A DNA stretch of 64,000 bases from Klebsiella planticola ATCC 33531 (GTDB lineage Bacteria > Pseudomonadota > Gammaproteobacteria > Enterobacterales > Enterobacteriaceae): contig NZ_JMPP01000022.1 of assembly GCF_000735435.1 (NCBI RefSeq), forward strand, positions 62,001 through 126,000, read 5' to 3'. How positions within the stretch are numbered: position 1 is the stretch's first letter; each line of letters starts with the position of its first letter. The notes beneath the pieces were generated by a model. That model did not search any database, was not told the DNA's origin, and saw nothing but the letters and a program-made list of their open reading frames with translations. Positions 8,815 through 18,742 of this stretch are shown here, piece by piece. Both the position numbers and the translations under genes were made by a program.

Positions 8815-9981
8815 ATGTCTGAACATATTGTCACACCTGATACCGCCGCTCTGACGGTGCCGAACAAAGATGCCAAAATCAACCTGCTGGACCTGAACCG
8901 TCAGCAGATGCGCGAGTTTTTCAAAAACATGGGTGAAAAACCCTTCCGCGCCGATCAGGTGATGAAATGGATGTATCACTACTGCAGCGACAACTTTGAT
9001 GATATGACCGATATCAACAAGGTGCTGCGCAACAAGCTGAAGGAAGTCGCGGAGATTCGCGCGCCGGAAGTCGTTGAGGAGCAACGCTCCAGCGACGGTA
9101 CCATTAAATGGGCGATTGCCGTCGGCGATCAGCGTGTGGAAACGGTTTATATTCCGGAAGACGATCGTGCGACGCTGTGCGTTTCGTCGCAGGTTGGGTG
9201 CGCTTTAGAGTGTAAATTCTGCTCGACGGCGCAGCAGGGCTTTAACCGCAATCTGCGGGTTTCAGAAATTATCGGCCAGGTATGGCGCGCGGCGAAAATC
9301 GTCGGTGCGGCCAAAATTACCGGCCAACGTCCGATCACCAACGTGGTGATGATGGGGATGGGCGAACCGCTGCTGAACCTGACTAACGTCGTCCCGGCGA
9401 TGGAAATCATGCTGGACGATTTCGGTTTTGGCCTGTCGAAACGTCGCGTGACGCTTTCTACTTCAGGCGTGGTCCCGGCGCTGGATAAACTCGGCGATAT
9501 GATTGACGTGGCGCTGGCGATTTCTCTGCACGCGCCCAACGATACCATTCGTGATGAGATCGTGCCGATCAACAAGAAATATAACATTGAGACCTTCCTG
9601 AACTCGGTCCGCGGCTATATTTCGAAGTCCAATGCCAACCAGGGGCGCGTCACCATTGAGTACGTCATGCTGGATCACGTCAATGATGGTACCGAGCATG
9701 CCCATGAGCTGGCGGCGCTGTTGAAAGATACGCCGTGCAAGATCAACCTCATTCCCTGGAACCCGTTCCCGGGCGCGCCTTACGGCCGTAGTTCAAACAG
9801 CCGTATCGACCGTTTCTCCAAGGTGCTGATGGAATATGGCTTTACCACTATCGTGCGTAAAACGCGCGGCGATGATATTGACGCCGCCTGTGGACAGCTG
9901 GCCGGCGACGTTATCGACCGGACCAAACGTACGCTGCGTAAACGCATGCAGGGCGAAGCCATTGATGTGAAGACGGTCTGA
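8815..9981 (+). CDS. rlmN: dual-specificity 23S rRNA/tRNA m2A methyltransferase
   Basis: A 388-residue radical SAM enzyme that methylates C2 of A2503 in 23S rRNA and of A37 in several tRNAs. The cluster-binding CxxxCxxC is CALECKFC, with cysteines at 129, 133 and 136. The second conserved cysteine used for the methyl transfer chemistry is Cys359 in [13 protein letters not shown]. The MGMGEPLLN motif is also present. The gene ends in tandem stops (TGA then TAA). It is followed by a 272-base gap holding an 8-bp perfect hairpin (9990-10017) and the presumed rodZ promoter. In E. coli it also precedes rodZ. Confidence 0.96.
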   Translation: MSEHIVTPDTAALTVPNKDAKINLLDLNRQQMREFFKNMGEKPFRADQVMKWMYHYCSDNFDDMTDINKVLRNKLKEVAEIRAPEVVEEQRSSDGTIKWAIAVGDQRVETVYIPEDDRATLCVSSQVGCALECKFCSTAQQGFNRNLRVSEIIGQVWRAAKIVGAAKITGQRPITNVVMMGMGEPLLNLTNVVPAMEIMLDDFGFGLSKRRVTLSTSGVVPALDKLGDMIDVALAISLHAPNDTIRDEIVPINKKYNIETFLNSVRGYISKSNANQGRVTIEYVMLDHVNDGTEHAHELAALLKDTPCKINLIPWNPFPGAPYGRSSNSRIDRFSKVLMEYGFTTIVRKTRGDDIDAACGQLAGDVIDRTKRTLRKRMQGEAIDVKTV

Positions 9982-9989
9982 TAAATGAC

Positions 9990-10017
9990 GCAGCGCACGC
10001 CATGAAGCATGCGCTGC
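9990..10017. terminator. hairpin after rlmN
   Basis: GCAGCGCA (9990-9997) and TGCGCTGC (10010-10017) form a perfect 8-bp stem, starting 8 bases after the stop. There is no T run, so it may be an imperfect terminator or a 3'-end stabiliser. Confidence 0.4.
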
Positions 10018-10165
10018 GGATTTATGCCTAATCGCCAGGCGAAATACGCTGATTCGGGCAATAATTACGGTGCGTTTTTGTCGACTTTGAGGCAGTATGT
10101 AGCGGCACTACAACCGCTTAGCATTCAATATTGATAAGTATCTGTGATAGTGGGTCATACGGACT

Positions 10166-10171
10166 TATACT
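10166..10171 (+). promoter_or_regulatory. candidate -10 element for rodZ-ispG
   Basis: TATACT lies 83 bases before the rodZ ATG. No good -35 hexamer is found at 16-18 bases; a TTGATA at 10131-10136 could instead serve a weaker TCATAC at 10155-10160. The choice is uncertain. Confidence 0.3.
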
Positions 10172-10253
10172 CTTCGTGTGACGTTTAGCAGATGTTTCGC
10201 GGCGCGGGGTAAACCGGCGCTGAACTTTAAATTCACGTACCAGTAGTTGTCGA

Positions 10254-11222
10254 ATGAACACTGAAGCCACTCAAGACCATCAAGAAGCAAATACGACGGG
10301 CACGCGTCTACGTCATGCCCGTGAACAACTCGGACTCAGCCAGCAAGCGGTGGCGGAGCGCTTATGCCTGAAAGTTTCCACGGTTCGTGATATTGAAGAC
10401 GACAAGGCGCCGGCCGACCTGGCCTCTACCTTCCTGCGCGGCTACATCCGCTCCTATGCGCGCCTTGTGCACATTCCGGAAGATGAACTGCTGCCAATGA
10501 TGGCAAAACAGGCCCCGATTCGTGCCGCGAAAGTTGCGCCGATGCAGAGCTTCTCCCTGGGAAAACGTCGTAAAAAGCGTGACGGCTGGCTGATGAGCTT
10601 CACCTGGCTGGTACTGTTTGTGGTCATTGGCCTCAGCGGCGCCTGGTGGTGGCAAGACCATAAGGCCCAGCAGGAAGAAATTACCTCGATGGCCGACCAG
10701 TCAACCGCTGAACTGAATGCGGGCGACAGCAGCCAGAGTATTCCGTTGGATACCGGCGCCAGCAATACGGCGCCGGATAGCACTGCCAACAGCGCGCCGG
10801 TTGATACCCCCCCTGCACCGACGGCCTCTACCCAGGCACCGGTTGATAATAACGCCGTTGTGGCGCCGTCTCAGGCCAATGTCGATAGCGCACCGGCTGC
10901 CGCGGCGCCGACTTCTCCACTGCCAACCGCCCCGGCTAATGCAGCCGCTACGGCCGCTGCGGCCCAGGATTTGGTTCTGAACTTCTCTGCCGACTGCTGG
11001 CTGGAAGTGAGCGATGCAACCGGCAAGAAACTGTTCAGCGGTTTGCAACGTAAGGGCGGTAATCTGAACCTGAGCGGTCAGGCGCCTTATAAACTGAAAA
11101 TTGGCGCACCGGCAGCGGTACAGATTCAGTATCTGGGTAAACCCGTCGATTTAAGTCGTTTTATCAGAACTAACCAGGTTGCGCGTCTGACCCTTAATGC
11201 CGAAACATCACCGGCGCAGTAA
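10254..11222 (+). CDS. rodZ: cytoskeletal cell-shape protein RodZ
   Basis: A 322-residue bitopic inner-membrane protein that links MreB filaments to the elongasome and maintains rod shape. An N-terminal helix-turn-helix domain of the Cro/CI type ([20 protein letters not shown]) is used in this family for MreB contact rather than DNA binding. A basic patch (GKRRKKRDG) precedes one transmembrane helix at about residues 112-134. The periplasmic part has a long low-complexity linker rich in Ala, Pro, Thr and Ser (about residues 150-235) and ends in the conserved DUF4115 beta domain. It sits 26 bases before ispG and is probably cotranscribed with it, as in E. coli. Confidence 0.95.
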   Translation: MNTEATQDHQEANTTGTRLRHAREQLGLSQQAVAERLCLKVSTVRDIEDDKAPADLASTFLRGYIRSYARLVHIPEDELLPMMAKQAPIRAAKVAPMQSFSLGKRRKKRDGWLMSFTWLVLFVVIGLSGAWWWQDHKAQQEEITSMADQSTAELNAGDSSQSIPLDTGASNTAPDSTANSAPVDTPPAPTASTQAPVDNNAVVAPSQANVDSAPAAAAPTSPLPTAPANAAATAAAAQDLVLNFSADCWLEVSDATGKKLFSGLQRKGGNLNLSGQAPYKLKIGAPAAVQIQYLGKPVDLSRFIRTNQVARLTLNAETSPAQ

Positions 11223-11248
11223 CAGACGGGTAACGCGGGAGATTTTTC

Positions 11249-12370
11249 ATGCATAACCAGGCTCCGATTCAACGTAGAAAATCAAAACGTATTTACGTTG
11301 GGAATGTGCCGATTGGCGATGGTGCTCCCATCGCCGTACAGTCGATGACCAATACTCGCACCACCGATGTGGCTGCGACGGTAAACCAAATCAAAGCCTT
11401 AGAGCGCGTAGGCGCGGATATCGTCCGCGTCTCCGTTCCGACGATGGATGCAGCGGAAGCGTTCAGGCTTATCAAGCAGCAGGTCAACGTCCCGCTGGTC
11501 GCCGATATCCACTTTGACTACCGTATCGCCCTGAAAGTGGCGGAGTACGGTGTGGACTGTCTGCGTATCAACCCGGGCAACATCGGTAACGAAGAACGTA
11601 TCCGTATGGTGGTTGATTGCGCCCGCGATAAAAACATTCCTATCCGTATCGGCGTCAACGCCGGTTCGCTGGAAAAAGATCTGCAGGAAAAGTACGGCGA
11701 ACCAACGCCGCAGGCGCTGCTGGAATCAGCTATGCGCCATGTCGATCATCTCGATCGTCTCAATTTTGATCAGTTTAAAGTCAGCGTGAAGGCCTCCGAT
11801 GTTTTCCTGGCGGTAGAATCGTATCGTCTGCTGGCGAAACAGATCGATCAGCCGCTGCACCTTGGGATCACTGAAGCCGGCGGCGCGCGTAGCGGCGCGG
11901 TGAAGTCGGCGATCGGCCTGGGGCTGCTGCTGTCAGAAGGGATCGGCGACACCCTGCGCGTTTCCCTGGCGGCGGATCCGGTTGAAGAGATCAAGGTCGG
12001 TTTCGACATTCTGAAATCCCTGCGCATCCGCGCTCGCGGGATCAACTTCATCGCTTGCCCGACCTGTTCGCGTCAGGAGTTCGATGTTATCGGCACCGTT
12101 AACGCGCTGGAACAACGTCTGGAAGACATTATTACGCCGATGGATATTTCGATTATCGGCTGCGTGGTGAACGGTCCGGGCGAAGCGCTGGTTTCGACGC
12201 TTGGCGTGACCGGCGGCAATAAAAAAAGCGGCCTTTATGAAGATGGCGTGCGTAGAGACAGGCTGGACAACGACGATATGATCGATCAGCTGGAAGCGCG
12301 GATCCGTGCGAAAGCCTCGATGCTCGATGAAGCGCGTCGCATCAATGTTCAGCAGGTCGAAGAGAAATAA
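11249..12370 (+). CDS. ispG: 4-hydroxy-3-methylbut-2-en-1-yl diphosphate synthase
   Basis: A 373-residue 4Fe-4S enzyme of the methylerythritol phosphate pathway that converts methylerythritol cyclodiphosphate to HMBPP for isoprenoid synthesis. The N-terminal TIM barrel includes IAVQSMTNT and [11 protein letters not shown]. The cluster-binding segment has the cysteines of [12 protein letters not shown] and the later CVVNGPGEA with its conserved glutamate. Length is one residue more than E. coli IspG. It lies in the rodZ-ispG-hisS cluster and is separated from hisS by a strong hairpin with a T tail. It is essential in E. coli. Confidence 0.97.
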   Translation: MHNQAPIQRRKSKRIYVGNVPIGDGAPIAVQSMTNTRTTDVAATVNQIKALERVGADIVRVSVPTMDAAEAFRLIKQQVNVPLVADIHFDYRIALKVAEYGVDCLRINPGNIGNEERIRMVVDCARDKNIPIRIGVNAGSLEKDLQEKYGEPTPQALLESAMRHVDHLDRLNFDQFKVSVKASDVFLAVESYRLLAKQIDQPLHLGITEAGGARSGAVKSAIGLGLLLSEGIGDTLRVSLAADPVEEIKVGFDILKSLRIRARGINFIACPTCSRQEFDVIGTVNALEQRLEDIITPMDISIIGCVVNGPGEALVSTLGVTGGNKKSGLYEDGVRRDRLDNDDMIDQLEARIRAKASMLDEARRINVQQVEEK

Positions 12371-12402
12371 TCCGGGGCGGTGTATCACTTCCCGTGTATG
12401 AT

Positions 12403-12438
12403 TGAACCCGCAGACGCGCGGCGTCGGGGTTCATTTTT
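12403..12438 (+). terminator. terminator or attenuator between ispG and hisS
   Basis: TGAACCCG (12403-12410) pairs with CGGGGTTCA, with an inner GACGC/GCGTC stem, followed by T5. It fills most of the 91-base gap, so hisS transcription from upstream must pass it. Confidence 0.7.
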
Positions 12439-12461
12439 GTATATAGATAAAGAGAATAAAC

Positions 12462-13736
12462 GTGGCAAAGAACATTCAAGCCATCCGTGGCATGAACGAT
12501 TATCTGCCGGGCGAGACCGCTCTCTGGCAGCGCATTGAAGGCTCACTGAAACAGGTGCTCGGCAGCTACGGTTACAGCGAAATCCGTTTGCCGATTGTAG
12601 AGCAGACCCCGTTATTCAAACGCGCGATCGGTGAAGTAACCGACGTGGTTGAAAAAGAGATGTACACCTTTGAGGACCGCAATGGCGATAGCCTGACGCT
12701 GCGTCCGGAAGGGACGGCGGGCTGCGTACGTGCCGGCATCGAACATGGTCTCCTGTACAATCAAGAACAGCGCCTGTGGTACGTCGGGCCGATGTTCCGC
12801 CACGAACGTCCGCAGAAAGGGCGCTATCGCCAGTTCCACCAGATGGGCGTTGAAGTCTTTGGCCTGCAGGGCCCGGATATCGATGCTGAGCTGATCATGC
12901 TGACCGCTCGCTGGTGGCGTGAGCTGGGCATCGCTGACCACGTTGCGCTGGAGCTGAACTCCATCGGTTCGCTGGAAGCGCGTGCAACCTATCGCGATGC
13001 GCTGGTTGCCTATCTTGAGCAGTTTAAAGATAAGCTCGACGAAGACTGCAAACGCCGCATGTATACCAACCCGCTGCGTGTCCTGGATTCCAAAAATCCG
13101 CAGGTGCAGGCGCTGCTCAACGACGCACCCGCGCTGGGCGACTATCTGGATGAAGACTCCAAAGCGCATTTCGCGGGCCTGTGTGCCCTGCTGGACGATG
13201 CCGGTATTCGCTATACCGTCAATCAGCGTCTGGTGCGCGGTCTGGATTATTATAACCGTACCGTGTTTGAGTGGGTGACCACCAGCCTCGGTTCCCAGGG
13301 AACGGTCTGTGCCGGCGGTCGTTATGATGGTCTGGTAGAGCAGCTGGGCGGGCGTGCAACGCCGGCCGTAGGCTTCGCTATGGGGCTGGAACGTCTTGTT
13401 TTACTGGTTCAGGCAGTAAATCCGGAATTTAAAGCCGATCCTGTTGTCGATATATACCTGGTGGCTTCCGGAACCGATACCCAGTCTGCAGCGATGCGTC
13501 TGGCTGAGCGGGTTCGTGATGAGCTGCCCGGCGCTAAGCTGATGACCAACCACGGCGGCGGCAACTTTAAGAAACAGTTTGCCCGCGCGGATAAATGGGG
13601 CGCTCGCGTTGCTCTGGTGGTCGGTGAATCAGAAATTGCTGACGGAAACGTGGTAGTGAAGGATTTACGCTCAGGTGAGCAAACTACCGTAACGCAGGAT
13701 AGCGTTGCTGCGCATTTGCGCGCACTTCTGGGTTAA
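12462..13736 (+). CDS. hisS: histidyl-tRNA synthetase
   Basis: A 424-residue class II aminoacyl-tRNA synthetase, the same length as in E. coli. Motif 2 is [17 protein letters not shown]. The histidine-specific signatures are [15 protein letters not shown] and the glycine-rich [13 protein letters not shown]. The C-terminal anticodon-binding domain runs from about residue 330. The start is GTG at 12462, fixed by the conserved [18 protein letters not shown]-terminus and by the AGAGAA ribosome-binding sequence upstream. It heads a cluster with yfgM, bamB and der, in the same order as in E. coli. Confidence 0.97.
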   Translation: MAKNIQAIRGMNDYLPGETALWQRIEGSLKQVLGSYGYSEIRLPIVEQTPLFKRAIGEVTDVVEKEMYTFEDRNGDSLTLRPEGTAGCVRAGIEHGLLYNQEQRLWYVGPMFRHERPQKGRYRQFHQMGVEVFGLQGPDIDAELIMLTARWWRELGIADHVALELNSIGSLEARATYRDALVAYLEQFKDKLDEDCKRRMYTNPLRVLDSKNPQVQALLNDAPALGDYLDEDSKAHFAGLCALLDDAGIRYTVNQRLVRGLDYYNRTVFEWVTTSLGSQGTVCAGGRYDGLVEQLGGRATPAVGFAMGLERLVLLVQAVNPEFKADPVVDIYLVASGTDTQSAAMRLAERVRDELPGAKLMTNHGGGNFKKQFARADKWGARVALVVGESEIADGNVVVKDLRSGEQTTVTQDSVAAHLRALLG

Positions 13737-13770
13737 TCTCCCGGGAATCATTAGTCAGGAGAAGGACTGC

Positions 13771-14391
13771 GTGGAAACGTATAACAACGAAAACGATCAG
13801 GTCGATGCGCTCAAGCGTTTCTTTGCCGAAAATGGCAAAGCGCTGGCCGTTGGTGTGATTTTAGGGATTGGCGCGTTGGTTGGCTGGCGCTACTGGAGTT
13901 CTCATCAGCAGGATACGGCGAGAGAATCCTCTTTAGCCTATGAAAACGCCATTTCCGCGCTCAAATCAGACAAGCCGGAAGCGATCGGTTCGGCGGAAAA
14001 ATTTGCCGCCGATAGCAAAAACAGCTATGGCGCGTTTGCTTCTCTGGAGCTGGCCCAGCGTTTTGTCGATAAGAACGATCTGCAAAATGCCGAAAAGCAG
14101 CTTCAGCAGGGCCTGGCCGCCGCGCCGGATGATAACCTGAAGTCGGTTATCAATATGCGTCTTGCGCGTGTGCAGCTGCAGCTGAAGAAACCTGATGAAG
14201 CGCTGAAAACCCTTGAGGGTATTAAAGGTGAAGGCTGGGCCGCTATTGTCGCCGATCTCCGTGGTGAGATTCTGCTTAACAAAGGCGATAAGCAAGGCGC
14301 TCGCGCAGCCTGGGAAGCTGGCGTGAAAAGCGATGCTTCACCTGCGCTCAGCGAAATGATGCGTATGAAAATAAATAATCTGTCCATCTGA
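13771..14391 (+). CDS. yfgM: inner-membrane ancillary SecYEG/PpiD partner YfgM
   Basis: A 206-residue TPR-like protein anchored by one N-terminal transmembrane helix (about residues 24-43, ALAVGVILGIGALVGWRYW) with its body in the periplasm. The E. coli orthologue associates with PpiD and the SecYEG translocon and affects the Rcs response. The start is GTG at 13771, chosen because it follows an AGGAGAAGG ribosome-binding sequence and gives the exact E. coli length; the ATG-type ORF beginning at 13705 overlaps hisS. Tetratricopeptide-like helices occupy residues 60-200. bamB follows after 10 bases. Confidence 0.95.
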   Translation: METYNNENDQVDALKRFFAENGKALAVGVILGIGALVGWRYWSSHQQDTARESSLAYENAISALKSDKPEAIGSAEKFAADSKNSYGAFASLELAQRFVDKNDLQNAEKQLQQGLAAAPDDNLKSVINMRLARVQLQLKKPDEALKTLEGIKGEGWAAIVADLRGEILLNKGDKQGARAAWEAGVKSDASPALSEMMRMKINNLSI

Positions 14392-14401
14392 GAGGGACTC
14401 G

Positions 14402-15580
14402 ATGCAATTGCGTAAATTACTTTTGCCAGGGCTGCTTTCCGTTACCTTATTAAGCGGTTGTTCGTTGTTTAACAGCGAAGAAGATGTGGTGAAAATGTCA
14501 CCGCTGCCGACGGTGGAAAATCAGTTTACGCCGTCCACGTCCTGGAGCACCTCTGTTGGCGATGGTATCGGCGATTTCTATTCTAACCTGCACCCGGCTT
14601 TCGCCGATGGCGTCGTCTATGCGGCCGATCGTAAGGGCACCGTCAAAGCGCTGAATGCTGATGACGGTAAAGAGGTGTGGTCGGTTAACCTGGCTGAAAA
14701 AGACGGCTGGTTCTCTCGCACGCCTGCGCTGCTCTCTGGCGGCATCACCGTTTCCGGCGGTCATGTCTATATCGGCAGCGAAAAAGCGCAGCTGTTCGCC
14801 CTGAATACCAGCGATGGTACCGTGGCGTGGCAGGCTCGCGTTGCGGGCGAAGCGATTTCTCGTCCGGTAGTCAGCGACGGCATGGTTCTGGTTCACACCA
14901 GCAACGGTCAGCTGCAGGCGCTGAATGAAGCGGATGGGGCGGTGAAGTGGACCGTTAACCTGGATATGCCGGCGCTGTCTCTGCGCGGTGAATCGGCACC
15001 GGCGACCGCCTATGGCGCAGCCATCGTTGGCGGCGATAACGGCCGCGTGAGCGCCGTGCTGATGCAACAAGGGCAGATTATCTGGCAACAGCGTATCTCC
15101 CAGGCGACCGGACCGACGGAAATCGATCGTCTGAATGATGTCGATACGACCCCGGTTATCGTCAACGGTGTGGTATACACGCTGGCGTATAATGGCAACC
15201 TGACCGCGCTGGATCTGCGCAGCGGCCAGATCATGTGGAAGCGTGAGCTGGGTTCCGTGAACGACTTTATCGTTGACGGCAACCGTATCTACCTGGTCGA
15301 TCAGAATGACCGCATCCTGGCGCTCTCCACCGAAGGTGGCGTGACGCTGTGGACGCAAAGCGATCTATTGCATCGCCTGTTGACTGCGCCGGTGTTGTAT
15401 AATGGCAACCTGGTGGTCGGTGATAGCGAAGGCTATATGCACTGGGTGAACCCGGAAGATGGTCACTTTGTGGCTCAGCAGAAAGTGGATAGCTCCGGCT
15501 TCCGTACCGACGCGGTGGTAGCCGATGGTCGACTGCTGATCCAGGCAACAGACGGCACGCTGTATTCTATTACGCGTTAG
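14402..15580 (+). CDS. bamB: outer-membrane assembly lipoprotein BamB
   Basis: A 392-residue lipoprotein of the BAM complex that supports BamA in folding and inserting outer-membrane beta-barrels. The signal peptide ends in the lipobox LSGC (Cys20) followed by Ser, which permits transport to the outer membrane. The rest is an eight-bladed beta-propeller built from PQQ-like repeats, visible as recurring segments such as GTVKALNADDGKEVW, AQLFALNTSDGTVAW, GQLQALNEADGAVKW and GNLTALDLRSGQIMW. The order bamB then der is as in E. coli. BamC, another BAM subunit, and BepA, the protease that checks the complex, are also in this window. Confidence 0.97.
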   Translation: MQLRKLLLPGLLSVTLLSGCSLFNSEEDVVKMSPLPTVENQFTPSTSWSTSVGDGIGDFYSNLHPAFADGVVYAADRKGTVKALNADDGKEVWSVNLAEKDGWFSRTPALLSGGITVSGGHVYIGSEKAQLFALNTSDGTVAWQARVAGEAISRPVVSDGMVLVHTSNGQLQALNEADGAVKWTVNLDMPALSLRGESAPATAYGAAIVGGDNGRVSAVLMQQGQIIWQQRISQATGPTEIDRLNDVDTTPVIVNGVVYTLAYNGNLTALDLRSGQIMWKRELGSVNDFIVDGNRIYLVDQNDRILALSTEGGVTLWTQSDLLHRLLTAPVLYNGNLVVGDSEGYMHWVNPEDGHFVAQQKVDSSGFRTDAVVADGRLLIQATDGTLYSITR

Positions 15581-15683
15581 TCGTGGCGGCTTACCCCGCG
15601 GCTCTTGAGTTTCTTCGCGGCGGCCGGCAACGCAGCCGGTAGCGAAGTTCACTGAGAGACAACGGGTATAGTGCGAATTGAGA

Positions 15684-15720
15684 AACGGCTCCTGGCAGAC
15701 AGGGGCCGTTTTGACTTTTT
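15684..15720 (+). terminator. terminator after bamB
   Basis: AACGGCTCCTG pairs with CAGGGGCCGTT (15684-15710), followed by a T-rich tail. It lies in the 192-base gap before der, so der probably has its own promoter nearby or depends on read-through. Confidence 0.7.
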
Positions 15721-15772
15721 TAAAAACGTCGTTAAATCGATGTTGCATAGCAATTTGTAAGAGGCATTTAAC

Positions 15773-17251
15773 ATGATACCTGTGGTCGCGCTTGTCGGGC
15801 GCCCTAATGTTGGAAAATCCACGCTTTTCAACCGTTTGACGCGCACTCGTGATGCGTTGGTCGCGGATTTCCCGGGGCTGACTCGTGACCGTAAGTACGG
15901 TCGTGCTGAAGTTGAAGGTCGTGAATTTATCTGTATCGATACCGGCGGTATCGATGGCACAGAAGATGGCGTTGAAACCCGTATGGCGGAACAGTCGCTG
16001 TTGGCGATTGAAGAGGCGGACGTCGTGCTGTTTATGGTCGATGCGCGTGCGGGCCTGATGCCTGCTGATACCGCGATCGCCAAACATCTTCGCTCCCGTG
16101 AAAAGCCGACTTTCCTGGTGGCGAACAAAACCGACGGCATTGATGCCGATCAGGCGATTGCCGACTTCTGGTCACTGGGCCTCGGCGATATCCATCCGAT
16201 CGCTGCGTCTCACGGTCGCGGCGTGACCAGCCTGCTGGAGCACGTCCTGCTGCCGTGGGCCGAAGAGATCGACCCGTCGGAAGAGGTCGATGAAGATGCG
16301 GCGTACTGGGCGCAGTTTGAAGCGGAACAGAACGGTGAAGAAGCGGAAGAGCCAGAAGACGACTTCAACCCGCAAGATTTGCCGATTAAGCTGGCGATTG
16401 TCGGCCGTCCGAACGTGGGGAAATCCACGCTGACCAACCGTATTCTCGGCGAAGACCGCGTGGTGGTCTACGACATGCCGGGGACGACGCGCGACAGTAT
16501 CTACATTCCGATGCAGCGCGACGAACGTGAATACGTGCTCATCGACACCGCGGGCGTGCGTAAGCGCGGTAAAATTACCGACGTGGTCGAAAAATTCTCG
16601 GTCATCAAAACGCTGCAGGCCATTGAAGATGCCAACGTGGTGATGCTGGTTATCGATGCGCGTGAAGGGATTTCCGACCAGGATCTTTCTCTGCTCGGTT
16701 TTATCCTCAACAGCGGCCGCTCGCTGGTGATTGTGGTCAATAAGTGGGATGGCCTGAGCCAGGAAGTGAGAGAGCAGGTTAAAGAGACGCTGGACTTCCG
16801 TCTGGGCTTCATTGACTTTGCACGGATTCACTTTATCTCCGCACTGCACGGTAGCGGCGTCGGTAACCTGTTCGAATCCGTACGCGAAGCGTATGACAGC
16901 GCAACTCGTCGCGTCGGGACGGCGATGCTGACCCGTATCATGACCATGGCGGCAGAAGATCATCAGCCGCCGCTGGTGCGCGGCCGTCGCGTGAAGCTGA
17001 AATACGCCCATGCCGGTGGTTATAACCCGCCGATTGTGGTCATCCACGGTAACCAGGTAAAAGACCTGCCGGACTCCTATAAGCGTTACCTGATGAACTA
17101 CTTCCGCAAGTCGCTGGACGTCATGGGGACGCCGATTCGTATCCAGTTCAAAGAAGGGGAAAACCCGTTTGCCAACAAACGCAATACCCTGACGCCGAAC
17201 CAGATGCGTAAGCGTAAGCGCTTGATTAAACACATCAAGAAAAGCAAATAA
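15773..17251 (+). CDS. der: ribosome biogenesis GTPase Der (EngA)
   Basis: A 492-residue essential GTPase with two tandem G domains that acts in 50S subunit assembly. The first G domain begins with the P-loop GRPNVGKST at residues 8-16 and has DTGGID and NKTDG. An acidic linker rich in Glu follows (about residues 165-200). The second domain repeats GRPNVGKST with [10 protein letters not shown] and NKWDG. A C-terminal KH-like domain ends in a basic tail ([13 protein letters not shown]). The start ATG at 15773 gives the expected N-terminus. A strong terminator follows at once, closing the cluster. Confidence 0.97.
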   Translation: MIPVVALVGRPNVGKSTLFNRLTRTRDALVADFPGLTRDRKYGRAEVEGREFICIDTGGIDGTEDGVETRMAEQSLLAIEEADVVLFMVDARAGLMPADTAIAKHLRSREKPTFLVANKTDGIDADQAIADFWSLGLGDIHPIAASHGRGVTSLLEHVLLPWAEEIDPSEEVDEDAAYWAQFEAEQNGEEAEEPEDDFNPQDLPIKLAIVGRPNVGKSTLTNRILGEDRVVVYDMPGTTRDSIYIPMQRDEREYVLIDTAGVRKRGKITDVVEKFSVIKTLQAIEDANVVMLVIDAREGISDQDLSLLGFILNSGRSLVIVVNKWDGLSQEVREQVKETLDFRLGFIDFARIHFISALHGSGVGNLFESVREAYDSATRRVGTAMLTRIMTMAAEDHQPPLVRGRRVKLKYAHAGGYNPPIVVIHGNQVKDLPDSYKRYLMNYFRKSLDVMGTPIRIQFKEGENPFANKRNTLTPNQMRKRKRLIKHIKKSK

Positions 17252-17255
17252 GAGA

Positions 17256-17279
17256 AACCCGCCGCTGGCGGGTTTTTTT
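17256..17279 (+). terminator. terminator after der
   Basis: AACCCGCC (17256-17263) and GGCGGGTT (17267-17274) form a perfect 8-bp stem with a 3-base loop and a T tail, 5 bases after the der stop. Confidence 0.9.
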
Positions 17280-17333
17280 ATCTCTCAACAACCCGTGATA
17301 TTGGTGAATCACGTTCGTCGCCCGTTCGATGTG

Positions 17334-17339
17334 TATAAT
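17334..17339 (+). promoter_or_regulatory. -10 element for the Gfo/Idh/MocA gene
   Basis: TATAAT lies 38 bases before the start at 17377. No good -35 hexamer is seen at the usual distance, which suggests dependence on an activator or weak constitutive use. Confidence 0.4.
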
Positions 17340-17376
17340 ACCCCTATTATTTCCACCAATTTACTGGCAGGTCACT

Positions 17377-18468
17377 ATGCAGACTGGATTTGTTGGGCTG
17401 GGCGCGGTAGTCGAAACCGCTTATCTTCCCGCGCTGAGGCATCTGGGGAACCCCATGAGCGAATGCTGGGGCTTCGATGTGAATCCTGCCAGGAGATTAG
17501 CGGGGATAACCCGCTGTGAGTCATTAGCGGCACTGCTCGAAAAACCGTTAGATCTGCTATTTATCACCACCGCGTCGTTGCAGCATCTTTCGGTGCTGGA
17601 GGCGGCGCTGGCATCAGCCTGTCCGCGCATTGTGGTGGAAAAACCGGTTGTGGCGACCCTTGAACAAATGACCCGTCTGCGTGAGCTGCTCAGCGAGCCG
17701 CGGCATGCGCGGCGGGTACTGGCGCTCGATCACTGGATGGCGCGGGACGGCGCGCTGAAGCGGGCATTGGGTGAGCTGGACGATCGCTGGCAGGGGGAAG
17801 ATGAGCTGCAGTCCCGCCGGCCTCTGCTGTCGTCAATCCAGGATATCGTGCGTATTGACGGCTTTTTGCAGGAGCCCAGCGGATTTAACGACCAGGGCGA
17901 ACCCGTGGCGCTCAATTTTGCCACCGGTGAGCCGGATACGCGCCAGTTGCGCCATCCTGACGGCGTGATTCTTGATATTGGTACGCATGTGCTGGCGATG
18001 TTGCGCGAAACAATCCGCTACTGTGGTGGCACGGATGAGATGCACCTTGAAATCCGGCAGGCCAGCGATCGGCTGGGTCATGCCATTGCCCGTGGTGATA
18101 CGCAAACCGCGGAAGGCAATGCCCATCTGCAGGGGGAACTCAGCGGTATCCCGCTCAATATCTGGCTAAACAAATATGCCGGACCGGCGGGAGGACAAAA
18201 AGGAGTGCGCATCTGGTTACGCGATGGACGCATTATCAATCAGGACCGGCGCGATAATTGCGAAGTGGTGGAGCTGATTGATGGCGATCGTATTGAGCGC
18301 TGGCGGCGGCCGGGCGCTATCTATGAGCATTGCCTGGGCGAGCATATTCTGGGGAAAGACAGCCTGTTTGTTCGCGCTCCCGAGGAAGTGTCCCGGTTAA
18401 CGCAGCGACGGATCGGCGAAGTGGCGCTATTGCTTGAATTACAGCAACAATTGCGTGGGCCACACTGA
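17377..18468 (+). CDS. Gfo/Idh/MocA-family oxidoreductase
   Basis: A 363-residue probable NAD(P)-dependent dehydrogenase. The N-terminus MQTGFVGLGAVVETAYLPAL is a Rossmann dinucleotide-binding motif (GLGAVVE), and VEKPVVA (Glu88-Lys89-Pro90) is the EKP signature of the family. The C-terminal half is the alpha/beta substrate domain. The substrate, probably a sugar or polyol derivative, cannot be read from the sequence. I chose ATG 17377 because GGCAGG precedes it and the Rossmann fold starts at once; the longer ORF from 17329 would begin within the promoter region. The gene sits alone between der and yfgJ, adjacent in E. coli, so it is an accessory insertion. Its base composition resembles the neighbours. 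Confidence 0.8.
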   Translation: MQTGFVGLGAVVETAYLPALRHLGNPMSECWGFDVNPARRLAGITRCESLAALLEKPLDLLFITTASLQHLSVLEAALASACPRIVVEKPVVATLEQMTRLRELLSEPRHARRVLALDHWMARDGALKRALGELDDRWQGEDELQSRRPLLSSIQDIVRIDGFLQEPSGFNDQGEPVALNFATGEPDTRQLRHPDGVILDIGTHVLAMLRETIRYCGGTDEMHLEIRQASDRLGHAIARGDTQTAEGNAHLQGELSGIPLNIWLNKYAGPAGGQKGVRIWLRDGRIINQDRRDNCEVVELIDGDRIERWRRPGAIYEHCLGEHILGKDSLFVRAPEEVSRLTQRRIGEVALLLELQQQLRGPH

Positions 18469-18517
18469 ACCGCCGCCGTGGTAAACTGGATAGACGAACA
18501 TTCGGTAAGGAATCATC

Positions 18518-18736
18518 ATGGAACTCGCATGCCCCATCTGTCGCGCGCCGCTGGCACGACAGGATCACAATGCACACTGTCAGCACTGTGCGAAAGACTT
18601 TGCCCTGGAAGCCCGCTGTCCGGATTGCCACAAGCCGCTGGAGGTTTTAAAAGCGTGTGGCGCAGTGGATTATTTTTGCCAGAACGGGCACGGGCTGATT
18701 TCGAAAAAACGCGTGGAGTGGGCGGCGGTAGAATAA
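18518..18736 (+). CDS. yfgJ: zinc-ribbon protein YfgJ
   Basis: A 72-residue small protein with four CxxC-type knuckles: CPIC, CQHC, CPDC and a final C..C pair spread over KACGAVDYFC. It matches E. coli YfgJ (DUF1407 zinc-ribbon family) along its length, including the C-terminal NGHGLISKKRVEW. The biochemical role is unknown. It is convergent with xseA, with only 6 bases between the stops. A TAAGGA ribosome-binding sequence precedes the ATG. Confidence 0.88.
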   Translation: MELACPICRAPLARQDHNAHCQHCAKDFALEARCPDCHKPLEVLKACGAVDYFCQNGHGLISKKRVEWAAVE

Positions 18737-18742
18737 CCGGTG

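Noticed and set aside
10301-10360. RodZ helix-turn-helix as a DNA-binding regulator
   Set aside because: In this family the domain contacts MreB; the single membrane helix and periplasmic DUF4115 domain identify RodZ.
16172-17233. A 353-codon ORF antisense to der
   Set aside because: Fully inside der, with no motif or start signal; a shadow frame.
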